Of a stretch of 9,888 bases of DNA, positions 1 to 6,786 are shown piece after piece. Numbering within the stretch: position 1 is the first letter of the stretch; each line of letters starts with the position of its first letter. Position numbers and translations under genes: made by a program. The notes beneath the pieces are model-generated. The model worked only from the letters and a program-made list of their open reading frames with translations. It was not told the origin of the DNA and made no database searches. Origin of the DNA: Oscillospiraceae bacterium (lineage in GTDB: Bacteria; Bacillota; Clostridia; Oscillospirales; Oscillospiraceae). The stretch is from NCBI GenBank assembly GCA_902802215.1, contig CADCLH010000063.1:1-9888 (forward strand), given 5' to 3'.

Positions 1-7
1 AAGGAAG
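1..7 (+). promoter_or_regulatory. Ribosome binding site of A1 that decides its start
   Basis: AAGGAAG sits 8 nt before the TTG at 16. It is only 1-2 nt from the upstream in-frame GTG at 7, which is too close for efficient initiation. The sequence before base 1 is not available, so a stronger upstream site cannot be excluded. Confidence 0.6.
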
Positions 8-15
8 TGAAAGCC

Positions 16-1551
16 TTGGCGGAATCGTATGACGTCATCATCGTCGGCGCGGGAAACGGCGGCCTGATCGCGGCCTGCACCCTGTCGCAGATGGGATTTC
101 GGACGCTGCTGCTGGAAAAGCACAACCTGCCGGGCGGCTGCGCGGCGAGCTTCGTGCGCGGGCGCTTCGAGTTTGAGGCGTCCCTGCACAACCTGCCCTA
201 TGTGGGCCCCGGCGCGGAAAACGGCGATATCGGCATGCTCTTCAAGCGCTTCGGCGTCGAGCGGAAATTCTATCCCATCCCCGAATCCCTGCACTTCATC
301 GTGGACGGCCCGGAGCCTTTCGAGTTCAAGGCGGGTGTCGGGCGGGAGAGCTTCGCCCAAGCGGCGGAGGCGGTCTGCCCCGGCGCAGCTCAGGCCTTCG
401 GGCGCTTCACTGAAATGTGCGACGATCTCAACCGCGCGCTCGCAGCGCTCTCCGCGGCCCGCGGGAAGCCCGATCCGGCCGTGATGGCCCGGGAGCATCC
501 GAACTACTGCCGCCTCGCCTCCAGCACGGTGGACGAGATGTTCGACGCCCTTGAGCTGCCGGAGCTCCTGCGGGACATCCTTTCGGTCTTCGCGCTCTAT
601 CAGTGCGGCGACACCTCCAAGATCGACGCGGCCCGCTTCATGCTCATGACCGACTCCTTCATCACCGAGGGCGCGTCCCAGACCGATCTGCGCTCCTTCG
701 GCCTGTCGACCGCGCTGGCGAACAGCGCCCGGCGCTTCGGCTGCGACGTCTGGTACAACTGCGAGGTCGCGGAGATCTGCACGGAAAACGGCGCGGTCTC
801 CGGCGTGCGGCTCGCCGACGGGCGCAAGCTGAGGGCAGAGCGGGTCCTGTGCAACATCATGCCGCATCTGGTCTACGGCAGGCTCCTGGACCCGGCGGCG
901 GCCCCGGTGCTGGAGCTGAAAAAGGCCAACGCCCGCACCCTGGGCGCCCGGGCCTTCTGCGTGTTCCTGGGTCTGGACCGCGACTGGCGGGAGCTGGGCT
1001 TCAAGGACTACGCCACGTTCATCAACAGCTCCCTCAAGAACGCGGAGAACATCCGAAACGGCGGCAGCCGGGACGCAAGCGGCGACATGAGCGTGAACGT
1101 CCTCAACGCCGTGGTGCCGGACGCCTCCCCGGAGGGGACCTGCATCGTGTACCTGACGGCCATGTTCAACGCCGACGCCTTCGCCGACGTGACGCCGGAC
1201 AACTATACCGAAATCAAAGAGGCCCACGCCGAAAAGCTCATTAAGCGCGCCGAGCGCGTGCTGGGCGTGGATATCCGGAACCACATCGAGGAGATCGTGA
1301 TCTCCACGCCGGTGACCTACGCGCGCTATCTCGGCACGCCGCAGGGCGCGGTGTTCGGCTACTCGCCGGAGGACTGGGACGGCATGATGAGCCGGAACAT
1401 GGGCGAGCAGGCGGAGAGGACCGTGCCCGGCCTGTACTTCGCGGGCGGCCACGGGGCGCGGCTCTCGGGCTTTTCGCCCTCGTACATGTCGGGCTTTACC
1501 ACCGCGATGCGCATCGCCGGTGAAATGAGAGGAGGCGCCCCGCATGAGTGA
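16..1551 (+). CDS. FAD-dependent oxidoreductase, phytoene desaturase/retinol saturase-like (copy A1)
   Basis: Predicted flavoprotein of about 511 residues in the CrtI/amine-oxidase superfamily. It probably oxidises or reduces carbon-carbon double bonds of a hydrophobic substrate. The N-terminal Rossmann motif GxGxxG is at residues 11-16 (G11, G13, G16), with the ribose-binding acidic residue E34 closing the second strand. A strongly conserved block AASFVRGRFEFEASLH follows at about residues 43-58. The C-terminal TVPGLYFAGGHGARLSGF is the usual second FAD contact of the family. I prefer the TTG at 16 over the GTG at 7. The AAGGAAG at 1-7 is 8 nt from the TTG but nearly touches the GTG. The TTG start also makes the first 37 residues register exactly with paralogue A2, which itself starts with TTG. 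The stop overlaps the next gene by 8 nt. The family assignment is firm and the substrate is unknown. Retinol-saturase-like or carotenoid-type naming reflects fold only. Confidence 0.9.
   Translation: MAESYDVIIVGAGNGGLIAACTLSQMGFRTLLLEKHNLPGGCAASFVRGRFEFEASLHNLPYVGPGAENGDIGMLFKRFGVERKFYPIPESLHFIVDGPEPFEFKAGVGRESFAQAAEAVCPGAAQAFGRFTEMCDDLNRALAALSAARGKPDPAVMAREHPNYCRLASSTVDEMFDALELPELLRDILSVFALYQCGDTSKIDAARFMLMTDSFITEGASQTDLRSFGLSTALANSARRFGCDVWYNCEVAEICTENGAVSGVRLADGRKLRAERVLCNIMPHLVYGRLLDPAAAPVLELKKANARTLGARAFCVFLGLDRDWRELGFKDYATFINSSLKNAENIRNGGSRDASGDMSVNVLNAVVPDASPEGTCIVYLTAMFNADAFADVTPDNYTEIKEAHAEKLIKRAERVLGVDIRNHIEEIVISTPVTYARYLGTPQGAVFGYSPEDWDGMMSRNMGEQAERTVPGLYFAGGHGARLSGFSPSYMSGFTTAMRIAGEMRGGAPHE
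1530..1535 (+). promoter_or_regulatory. Shine-Dalgarno site of B1 within the A1 coding end
   Basis: A consensus AGGAGG lies 8 nt before the ATG at 1544, inside the last codons of A1. It fixes the start of B1 and supports translational coupling across the 8-nt overlap. Confidence 0.85.
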
Positions 1552-2719
1552 GGATCTGATGCGTTACGCGGCCAGAATGGATATCCGGAAGATGGGCGCC
1601 ATCATGCCCCGGCGCATGGCGCACATCGCCCAGGGCGCGCCGGTCCCGCCGAAGCTGGACTACGCCGCGAACCTCACGGCCAAGGCCCTGCACCCGGCGT
1701 GCCAGAAGCTCACGGTGGCCGAGGTCATCGAGCGCGAGGCCGGGGCGAAGAGCTTCGTCCTGCGCGCGAAAGAGGGCTGCGATCTGGCCCGCTTCCGCGC
1801 CGGACAGTTCCTGTCGTTCTCGCTGGAGATCGGCGGCTCGACGGTCACCCGCGCCTACTCCCTCTGCTGCCCGCCCTCCTGGGCGAAGCAGGGGCAGTAC
1901 ATGATCACGGTCAAGCCCTCGGAGGACGGCTTTGCCGGCAACTGGATCTGCGCAAACTGGACGGTGGGGACGGAGGCGACCGCCTCGGCCCCGCTGGGCG
2001 AGTTCAGCTATACCCGCCTCCGGGACGCCAGGCACATCCTCGGCGTCTGCGGCGGCAGCGGCGTGACGCCCTTCTACGCCATGGCCTGCGCCCTGGCCGA
2101 GGGGAGCGAGGACTTCTCCCTCACCCTGCTCTACGGCAGCCGCGACAGGGAGAGCATCCTTCTGGGGGCGGAGCTGGCGGCGCTGGAAAAGCGCTGCGAG
2201 CGCTTCCGGCTGGTGAACGTGCTCGAGGACGAGGACGGCTACATCGACACGGAGCTTCTGAAAAAATACCTGCCGGAGGAGGACTGCTCCCTCTTCGTCT
2301 GCGGCCCGGCGGCCATGATGCGGGCCATGGAGGCGGCGATCGCGCCCCTCGGCCTGCCGGAGCGCCGCATCCGCCGCAAGACTTACGGCGTGACGGAGGC
2401 CGCGCTGGAGACGGACTGGCCGCGCGAGGCCGCGGGAAAGACCTTTACTCTCACGGTCAAGATGCGCGACGAAGTGTTCACCATCCCCTGCGCCGCGGGG
2501 GAGAGCGTGCTCGTCGCCATGGAGCGGGCCGGGCTGGAGCCGCCCTCCCGCTGCCGCAGCGGGGAATGCGGCTGGTGCCGCTCCCGTCTGGCCGCGGGCA
2601 CGGTCTATGTCCCGGCGCGCACGGAGCACCGGCGCAAGGCCGATCTCGCCTACGGCTACATCCACCCCTGCTGCAGCTTCCCGACCTCCGACCTGACGCT
2701 CTGCGTGGGGTGCGAGTGA
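1544..2719 (+). CDS. NAD(P)H:acceptor reductase, FAD/NAD-binding with C-terminal [2Fe-2S] ferredoxin domain (copy B1)
   Basis: A 391-residue soluble electron-transfer protein that should take hydride from NAD(P)H onto FAD and pass single electrons through a [2Fe-2S] cluster. The domains run as follows. An N-terminal extension of about 55 residues contains a block (AKALHP, 46-51) shared with B2. The FAD-binding barrel has the RAYS motif (103-106). The nucleotide-binding domain has GVCGGSGVTP (167-176) and CGP (253-255). The plant-type ferredoxin domain has cluster ligands C337, C342, C345 and C376 (C-x4-C-x2-C-x30-C). This order matches the PaaE/VanB type of oxygenase reductases. No oxygenase is nearby, so the adjacent flavoprotein A1 is the likely electron acceptor (inference). 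An AGGAGG at 1530-1535, 8 nt ahead of the ATG, lies inside the end of A1. The overlapping genes suggest coupled translation. The adjacent C377 and terminal C390 are extra cysteines also kept in B2. Confidence 0.93.
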   Translation: MSEDLMRYAARMDIRKMGAIMPRRMAHIAQGAPVPPKLDYAANLTAKALHPACQKLTVAEVIEREAGAKSFVLRAKEGCDLARFRAGQFLSFSLEIGGSTVTRAYSLCCPPSWAKQGQYMITVKPSEDGFAGNWICANWTVGTEATASAPLGEFSYTRLRDARHILGVCGGSGVTPFYAMACALAEGSEDFSLTLLYGSRDRESILLGAELAALEKRCERFRLVNVLEDEDGYIDTELLKKYLPEEDCSLFVCGPAAMMRAMEAAIAPLGLPERRIRRKTYGVTEAALETDWPREAAGKTFTLTVKMRDEVFTIPCAAGESVLVAMERAGLEPPSRCRSGECGWCRSRLAAGTVYVPARTEHRRKADLAYGYIHPCCSFPTSDLTLCVGCE

Positions 2720-2720
2720 G

Positions 2721-3353
2721 ATGAAGGACGAAAACCTGCCCCTGACAAAGGGCGAGCGGACCAAAACAAAAATTCTGGAAAAGGCGGCCGACCTGTTTTC
2801 GGAGAAGGGCTACACCGCGGTGACCATGAAGGACGTCTGCGAGGCGGCCGGGCTCTCCCGCGGCGGGCTGTACCGCCACTTCGGCTCCACGGCGGAGATG
2901 ATGATCCTGCTGATGCGGGCCGAGCAGGAGCGCGCGGACCGGGAGGTGGAACGGGAGCGCAGCGAGCACATGAGCGCGGTGCGCATGCTGGACGACTTTC
3001 TCACGCAGCACTATTCCTTCATGCTCTCCCGCCGGGGACGGCTGGAGCTGGCCATGAACCAGTTCGCCCAGTCCGACGAGGCCGGACGGGAGGAAGACCG
3101 GCGGCGCGTCGACGCGGCGGTGCAGCGCACGGCGGCCCTGATCCGCCTGGGACAGGAGGAGGGGAGCTTCCGCGCGGGCGATCCCGGGCAGCTGGCCTTC
3201 CACGTCATCATGGCCATCGGCGGTCTCAGGAGCATGGCGCCCCTGATGGATATCAGCAAACCCTTTCTGCGCGGGCAGTTGGCTGCCATCCGAGGCATTC
3301 TCCTGACGGAGGAGGCCGCGGCGCAGGCAGAATCAAAACGAGAGGAGGAATGA
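2721..3353 (+). CDS. TetR/AcrR-family transcriptional regulator
   Basis: A 210-residue repressor-type regulator. Residues 12-60 form the canonical TetR DNA-binding domain. They include TKILEKAADLFSEKGY, then the helix-turn-helix TMKDVCEAAGLSRGGLYRHF (35-54), with GLYRHFGS closing the recognition helix. The rest is a divergent, mostly helical ligand-binding and dimerisation domain with no recognisable ligand signature. The protein ends in a charged EEAAAQAESKREEE-type tail, whose codons also carry the ribosome binding site of A2. It starts 1 nt after the B1 stop with only a weak GGGG/GAG-type site upstream, so its translation probably depends on ribosomes finishing B1. That would keep regulator levels low. 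It lies between the two oxidoreductase cassettes with no internal spacer long enough for an operator. It therefore most plausibly controls a promoter upstream of the window, including its own operon. The effector may be the oxidoreductase substrate (inference). Confidence 0.95.
   Translation: MKDENLPLTKGERTKTKILEKAADLFSEKGYTAVTMKDVCEAAGLSRGGLYRHFGSTAEMMILLMRAEQERADREVERERSEHMSAVRMLDDFLTQHYSFMLSRRGRLELAMNQFAQSDEAGREEDRRRVDAAVQRTAALIRLGQEEGSFRAGDPGQLAFHVIMAIGGLRSMAPLMDISKPFLRGQLAAIRGILLTEEAAAQAESKREEE
3343..3348 (+). promoter_or_regulatory. Shine-Dalgarno site deciding the TTG start of A2
   Basis: AGGAGG within the last glutamate codons of the TetR gene lies 8 nt upstream of the TTG at 3357. 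No ATG or GTG alternative precedes the FAD motif in that frame with comparable spacing, so the TTG start is well supported. Confidence 0.85.
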
Positions 3354-3356
3354 CCC

Positions 3357-4916
3357 TTGTCAAACAAATACGATCTGGTGATCGTGGGCGGCGGCAACGG
3401 CGGCATGATGGCGGCCTGCCGCGCGTCCATGATGGGCCTGAAGACACTGGTCATCGAAAAGCACAACATGGTCGGCGGCGCGGCCGCCAGCTTTGTGCGG
3501 GGCCGCTTCGAGTTTGAAGCCTCCCTGCACGAGATCCCGGATTTCGGTCAGGGCGCGCAGCGCGGAAATCTCGGCAGACTCTTTGACGAGCTGGGCATTC
3601 AGGTGGACTGGCTGCCCATCCCCGACGCCTTCCGCACCGTTGTCGCCGAGGGCGACAAGATCACGATGGATGTCACCGTCCCCCACGGCAGAGAGGCCTT
3701 CATGGCCTGCATGGAGAGCCAGAGCCCCGGCTGCTCGAAGCCGCTGGAGCTCTACTTTGAGGGCGCGCGGGAGCTGGAGCGCGGACTGGCCTACCTCGGC
3801 GCGTCCCGCGGCAGACCGGACCCCGAGGTGCTGCGGCGCGACTATCCGCTCTTCTGCAAGATCATGAGCATGTCCACGGCCGAGTTTATGCGCGCCGTCG
3901 GCATGCCGCAGAAGATCCAGGACATCATCGGCGCCTACTGGCCCTATCAGGGCTCCGATCTGGAGACCATCGACGCCTCCCGCTACCTGCTGATGACCGA
4001 GGGCTACTTCCTCGCGGGCGCGTACATGCCGAAGCTGCGCTCCCACGAGATCGCCAACGCCATCCAGAAGCGGGCGCGCGCGGGCGGCTGCGACTTCTGG
4101 TACGAGACGGAGGTCACGAGGATCCTCACGAAGAAGGGCGCGGTCTGCGGCGTGGAGACGAAGGACGGGCGCAGGGTCGAGACCTGCGCCGTCATCGCCA
4201 ACGTTTTCCCCGACGTCGTCTACGGAAAGCTGCTGGACGACAAAAGCCTCGTCCCCGCCTTCGAGCGGAAGAAGATGCAGGCCAGAAGCTACGGCTTCCG
4301 CGGCTTCTCGGTCTATCTGGGGCTGGACCGCTCGGCGGAGGAGCTGGGGATCCGGGACTACAACGTCTTCATCAACTCCAGCGCCGACACCAGAGAGCTC
4401 TTCCGGCAGGCGGCGGCGCCGGAGCTGCCGCTGGGCGGCAGGGCGGACAATCTCAGCTGCACCTGCCTGAACGTCGTCAACCCCGAGGCCACGCCCCCCG
4501 GCACGGCGCACTTCGCCATCACCACCGGCTTTGCCGCCGACGCCTGGGACAAGGCCGTCACGCCGGAAAACTACGTCCGCGTCAAGCGCGAGATGGCCGA
4601 CATGATGATCGAGCGCTATGAACAGGTGATGGGCGTCGATCTGCGCAATCACATCGAGGAGATCGCCATCGCCACGCCTGTGACCTTCGCCCGCTACATG
4701 GGCACGCCGCAGGGCGCCATCTACGGCTATCATTCGTCCCGCTGGGACGGCATGTCCGCCCGCACGCTGGTGGGCGGAAGCGAGCCCACGGTGCCCGGCC
4801 TCTTCTTCGTCGGCGCCCACGGCGCGAGGCTGAGCGGCTTCCTGCCGACCCTGACTTCGGGAGATCTCACGGCCAAACAGGTCATGGGTTATGTGATGGG
4901 AGGTGGAAAAGCATGA
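3357..4916 (+). CDS. FAD-dependent oxidoreductase, phytoene desaturase/retinol saturase-like (copy A2)
   Basis: A 519-residue paralogue of A1, colinear along its whole length. It begins with the FAD motif VGGGNGG (G11, G13, G16) and E34 at the end of the second strand, the same numbering as A1. The conserved block AASFVRGRFEFEASLH, the NHIEEI..ATPVTFARY.GTPQGA region and the C-terminal TVPGLFFVGAHGARLSGF are all retained. The middle substrate-facing regions differ much more, so the two copies probably handle different substrates or steps rather than being a recent duplication. A2 also has a short extra stretch around residues 350-362 that A1 lacks. It starts at TTG 3 nt after the TetR stop and ends in an ATGA overlap with B2. 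Both copies keep the FAD-binding features, so neither looks like a decayed pseudo-enzyme. Direction of catalysis (saturation or desaturation) and substrate are not determinable here. Confidence 0.92.
   Translation: MSNKYDLVIVGGGNGGMMAACRASMMGLKTLVIEKHNMVGGAAASFVRGRFEFEASLHEIPDFGQGAQRGNLGRLFDELGIQVDWLPIPDAFRTVVAEGDKITMDVTVPHGREAFMACMESQSPGCSKPLELYFEGARELERGLAYLGASRGRPDPEVLRRDYPLFCKIMSMSTAEFMRAVGMPQKIQDIIGAYWPYQGSDLETIDASRYLLMTEGYFLAGAYMPKLRSHEIANAIQKRARAGGCDFWYETEVTRILTKKGAVCGVETKDGRRVETCAVIANVFPDVVYGKLLDDKSLVPAFERKKMQARSYGFRGFSVYLGLDRSAEELGIRDYNVFINSSADTRELFRQAAAPELPLGGRADNLSCTCLNVVNPEATPPGTAHFAITTGFAADAWDKAVTPENYVRVKREMADMMIERYEQVMGVDLRNHIEEIAIATPVTFARYMGTPQGAIYGYHSSRWDGMSARTLVGGSEPTVPGLFFVGAHGARLSGFLPTLTSGDLTAKQVMGYVMGGGKA
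4898..4906 (+). promoter_or_regulatory. Shine-Dalgarno site of B2
   Basis: GGGAGGTGG inside the A2 coding end contains GGAGG at 4899-4903, 9 nt before the ATG at 4913. That ATG overlaps the A2 stop as ATGA. This is a standard coupled junction. Confidence 0.85.
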
Positions 4917-6697
4917 GCGAGGAACTGAGAAAAGCCCTGGAGTCGGTGCCGGCGGAGGACTTTGCGAAGATCGTCCCCCAGCGCCGCGCGGCCATTGAGG
5001 CCGCCCCCGACGCAGAGCCCGTCTGGGAATACCAGACCAACCGGGTCGCCAAGGCCCTGCACCCGGAGAAGCAGTACGTCACCATTGCCGAAATCAAGGA
5101 CCGCCCGGGCGCCAAGAGCTATACGCTGGTCCCCGACCCGTCGCGGGGCACGGAGAGTCTGGCGTATTTCCGCGCCGGACAGTATGTGAGCGTGGATCTT
5201 GAGATCGGCGACAGCGTCCTGACCCGCGCCTACACCCTCGCCTGCTCGCCGGGGGACGCGCTGCGGGGCAGCTACACCCTCACCATCAAGCGCAATCAGG
5301 ACGGCTTCGCCTCCAACTTCATCCACGACAACTGGAAGGAGGGCATGAAGCTCTCCGTCTCCGGCCCGGACGGGGACCTCAACTACGAGCCCCTGCGGGA
5401 CGCAAAGCAGATCGTCGGCCTCGCCGGCGGCAGCGGCATCACGCCCTTCTTCTCGCTGGCCAACGCCATCAAAGAGGGGATCGAGGACTGCTCGCTGACC
5501 CTGCTCTACGGCTGCCGCAGCGAAGCGGAGATCGTATACCGCGAGGAGCTGGACGCGCTGGCGGAAGCCTGCGAAAAATTCCGGGTCGTGTATGTGCTCT
5601 CCGACGAGGACAAGCCCGGCTTTGAGCACGGCTTCCTCACGGCGGAGCTGATCCAAAAATACGCCCCGGCGGAGGATTACAGCATCTTCATGTGCGGGCC
5701 GCAGGCCATGTACCGCTTCTGCGACGGCGAGGTGGAGAAGCTGGGGCTGCCCCGCAGGAGGGTGCGGCACGAGGCCTACGGCGAATACCACAACGCCGAC
5801 CGCGACGACGGCTTCCCGCAGGACGCCGTGGGCAAGACCTTCCAGCTCACCGTCGAGCTGCCCGACGGGCAGCGGGTCATCCCGGCCAAAAGCGGCGAGA
5901 GCCTGCTGGTCGCGCTGGAGCGGGCCGGCATTCACGCCCCCAGCAAGTGCCGCAGCGGCGAGTGCGGCTTCTGCCGCTCGCGTCTGGGCGAGGGCAGCGT
6001 GTACGTCCCCTCCGTCATCGAGTACCGGCGCGGCGCGGACAAAAAGGACGGCTACGTCCATCCCTGCTGCAGCTTCCCGACCTCCGACTGCCGGATCTTT
6101 GTAAACTGTGATAAAGGAGAGGTGAAACGAACGGTGAAAGACGTCAGGAAAAAAGAGCGGACCGTCTCCGTCATCATGGCCGTCATCCTTTCGGCCGTGA
6201 TGGGCGCGCTCGCCACGACGCTGGTGCGCAAGAGCCTGAACCCCCAGATGCTGGCCTCGATCCCGGCGGCGGGCATGTACGTCTCCAACATCCTCGAGTC
6301 CATCGCCGTCGGCGTGCTGCTGGTGCTGGTCGCCCCCTTCGGCAAGTGGGGCAAGGCGCTGGCGGCCAAACACAACGCCTTCCCGCCGAGCATGAAGTTC
6401 TCCCTGCTCAACTGCCTGCCCATCTCCGTCGGCAGCTCCGTCATCGTGAGCTTCATCGTCAGCCTCATCAACACGGCCCAGGCCCACGCCAAGATCCCGC
6501 CCCAGGTCGCGCCGCCGCTGCTCGCCATGTGGCTGCCCGCCTGGCTCAAGCTGCTGATCCCCTCCATCCTGGTCAGCTATGTGCTGGCGGTGGTGATCTC
6601 CCCGTTCGTGGTGCAGGCGGTCGGTCTCGGCGGTCCTCCCGCGGGCGCCGGCCCCGGCGGACCCCCTGCGGGCCCCGGCGGTCCTCCCCGGAGCTGA
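4913..6697 (+). CDS. NAD(P)H reductase (FAD, NAD, [2Fe-2S]) fused to a four-helix membrane domain (copy B2)
   Basis: A 594-residue protein. Residues 1-400 are colinear with B1: the N-terminal extension with AKALHP (46-51), FAD motif RAYTL (105-109), nucleotide motif GLAGGSGITPF (169-179), CGP (261-263), and [2Fe-2S] ligands C346, C351, C354 and C385. After the position where B1 ends there is a basic linker (KDVRKKER, 409-416), then four predicted membrane helices at about 418-438, 455-475, 498-520 and 546-571. A tail of GGPPAG-type repeats (573-592) closes the protein. The hydrophobic region resembles two tandem two-helix units of the DUF2798 kind; that family match is tentative. The basic linker predicts an N-in, C-in topology that keeps the redox domains cytoplasmic at the membrane, suiting a lipid-like substrate or quinone-like partner (inference). 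The join looks like a fusion of two former genes (see the entry at 6109-6136). An alternative is a single-base sequence error there. Confidence 0.9.
   Translation: MSEELRKALESVPAEDFAKIVPQRRAAIEAAPDAEPVWEYQTNRVAKALHPEKQYVTIAEIKDRPGAKSYTLVPDPSRGTESLAYFRAGQYVSVDLEIGDSVLTRAYTLACSPGDALRGSYTLTIKRNQDGFASNFIHDNWKEGMKLSVSGPDGDLNYEPLRDAKQIVGLAGGSGITPFFSLANAIKEGIEDCSLTLLYGCRSEAEIVYREELDALAEACEKFRVVYVLSDEDKPGFEHGFLTAELIQKYAPAEDYSIFMCGPQAMYRFCDGEVEKLGLPRRRVRHEAYGEYHNADRDDGFPQDAVGKTFQLTVELPDGQRVIPAKSGESLLVALERAGIHAPSKCRSGECGFCRSRLGEGSVYVPSVIEYRRGADKKDGYVHPCCSFPTSDCRIFVNCDKGEVKRTVKDVRKKERTVSVIMAVILSAVMGALATTLVRKSLNPQMLASIPAAGMYVSNILESIAVGVLLVLVAPFGKWGKALAAKHNAFPPSMKFSLLNCLPISVGSSVIVSFIVSLINTAQAHAKIPPQVAPPLLAMWLPAWLKLLIPSILVSYVLAVVISPFVVQAVGLGGPPAGAGPGGPPAGPGGPPRS
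6109..6136 (+). other. Fusion scar inside B2: out-of-frame tandem stops, ribosome-binding-site-like run and in-frame GTGs
   Basis: Just where B1 would end (GCE-stop), B2 reads NCDKGEVKRTVKD. In the +2 frame the same DNA reads TGA TAA (6109-6114). It is followed by AAAGGAGAGG (6113-6122), and in-frame GTG codons start at 6122 and 6134. One inserted base at the GAT codon would recreate a terminated ferredoxin reductase, followed by a ribosome binding site and a separate small membrane protein. The spacing from GGAGAGG to the GTG at 6134 is 11 nt, longer than ideal. A separate internally started product (about 187 residues) is possible but unproven. Confidence 0.5.
6629..6691 (+). repeat. Imperfect Gly/Pro-coding repeat at the end of B2
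   Basis: Two GGPPAG-coding units and a truncated third (GGPP) encode residues 573-592. They start near 6629, 6656 and 6677 with small changes between them. The result is a flexible, low-complexity, probably cytoplasmic tail after the last membrane helix. Such short GC-rich units can expand and contract by slippage. Confidence 0.7.
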
Positions 6698-6708
6698 GCA
6701 AGGTCTGC

Positions 6709-6751
6709 AAAGGAACAGGTCCGTGAGCACATTCACGGACCTGTTCCTTTT
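6709..6751 (+). terminator. Rho-independent terminator of the oxidoreductase operon
   Basis: A perfect 18-bp inverted repeat, AAAGGAACAGGTCCGTGA (6709-6726) and its complement (6733-6750), encloses the 6-nt loop GCACAT and ends in TTTT (6748-6751). It starts 12 nt after the B2 stop. The flanking A and T runs also let it work, more weakly, in the reverse direction. The U-tract is short, but the stem is unusually long and perfect. Confidence 0.88.
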
Positions 6752-6786
6752 CCGGCCGGGAGACGGACGAGAATCGGCCGCCGCCC

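Noticed and set aside
16..4916. Recent tandem duplication or mobile element as the origin of the A-B copies
   Set aside because: The paralogues differ throughout at protein and DNA level, there are no flanking terminal repeats, and no transposase or integrase is present.
6753..6780. CGGCCG repeated at 6753-6758 and 6775-6780 as a possible hairpin or operator
   Set aside because: Each copy is only 6 bp and self-complementary, the loop is 16 nt, and such hexamers are expected by chance in GC-rich DNA.
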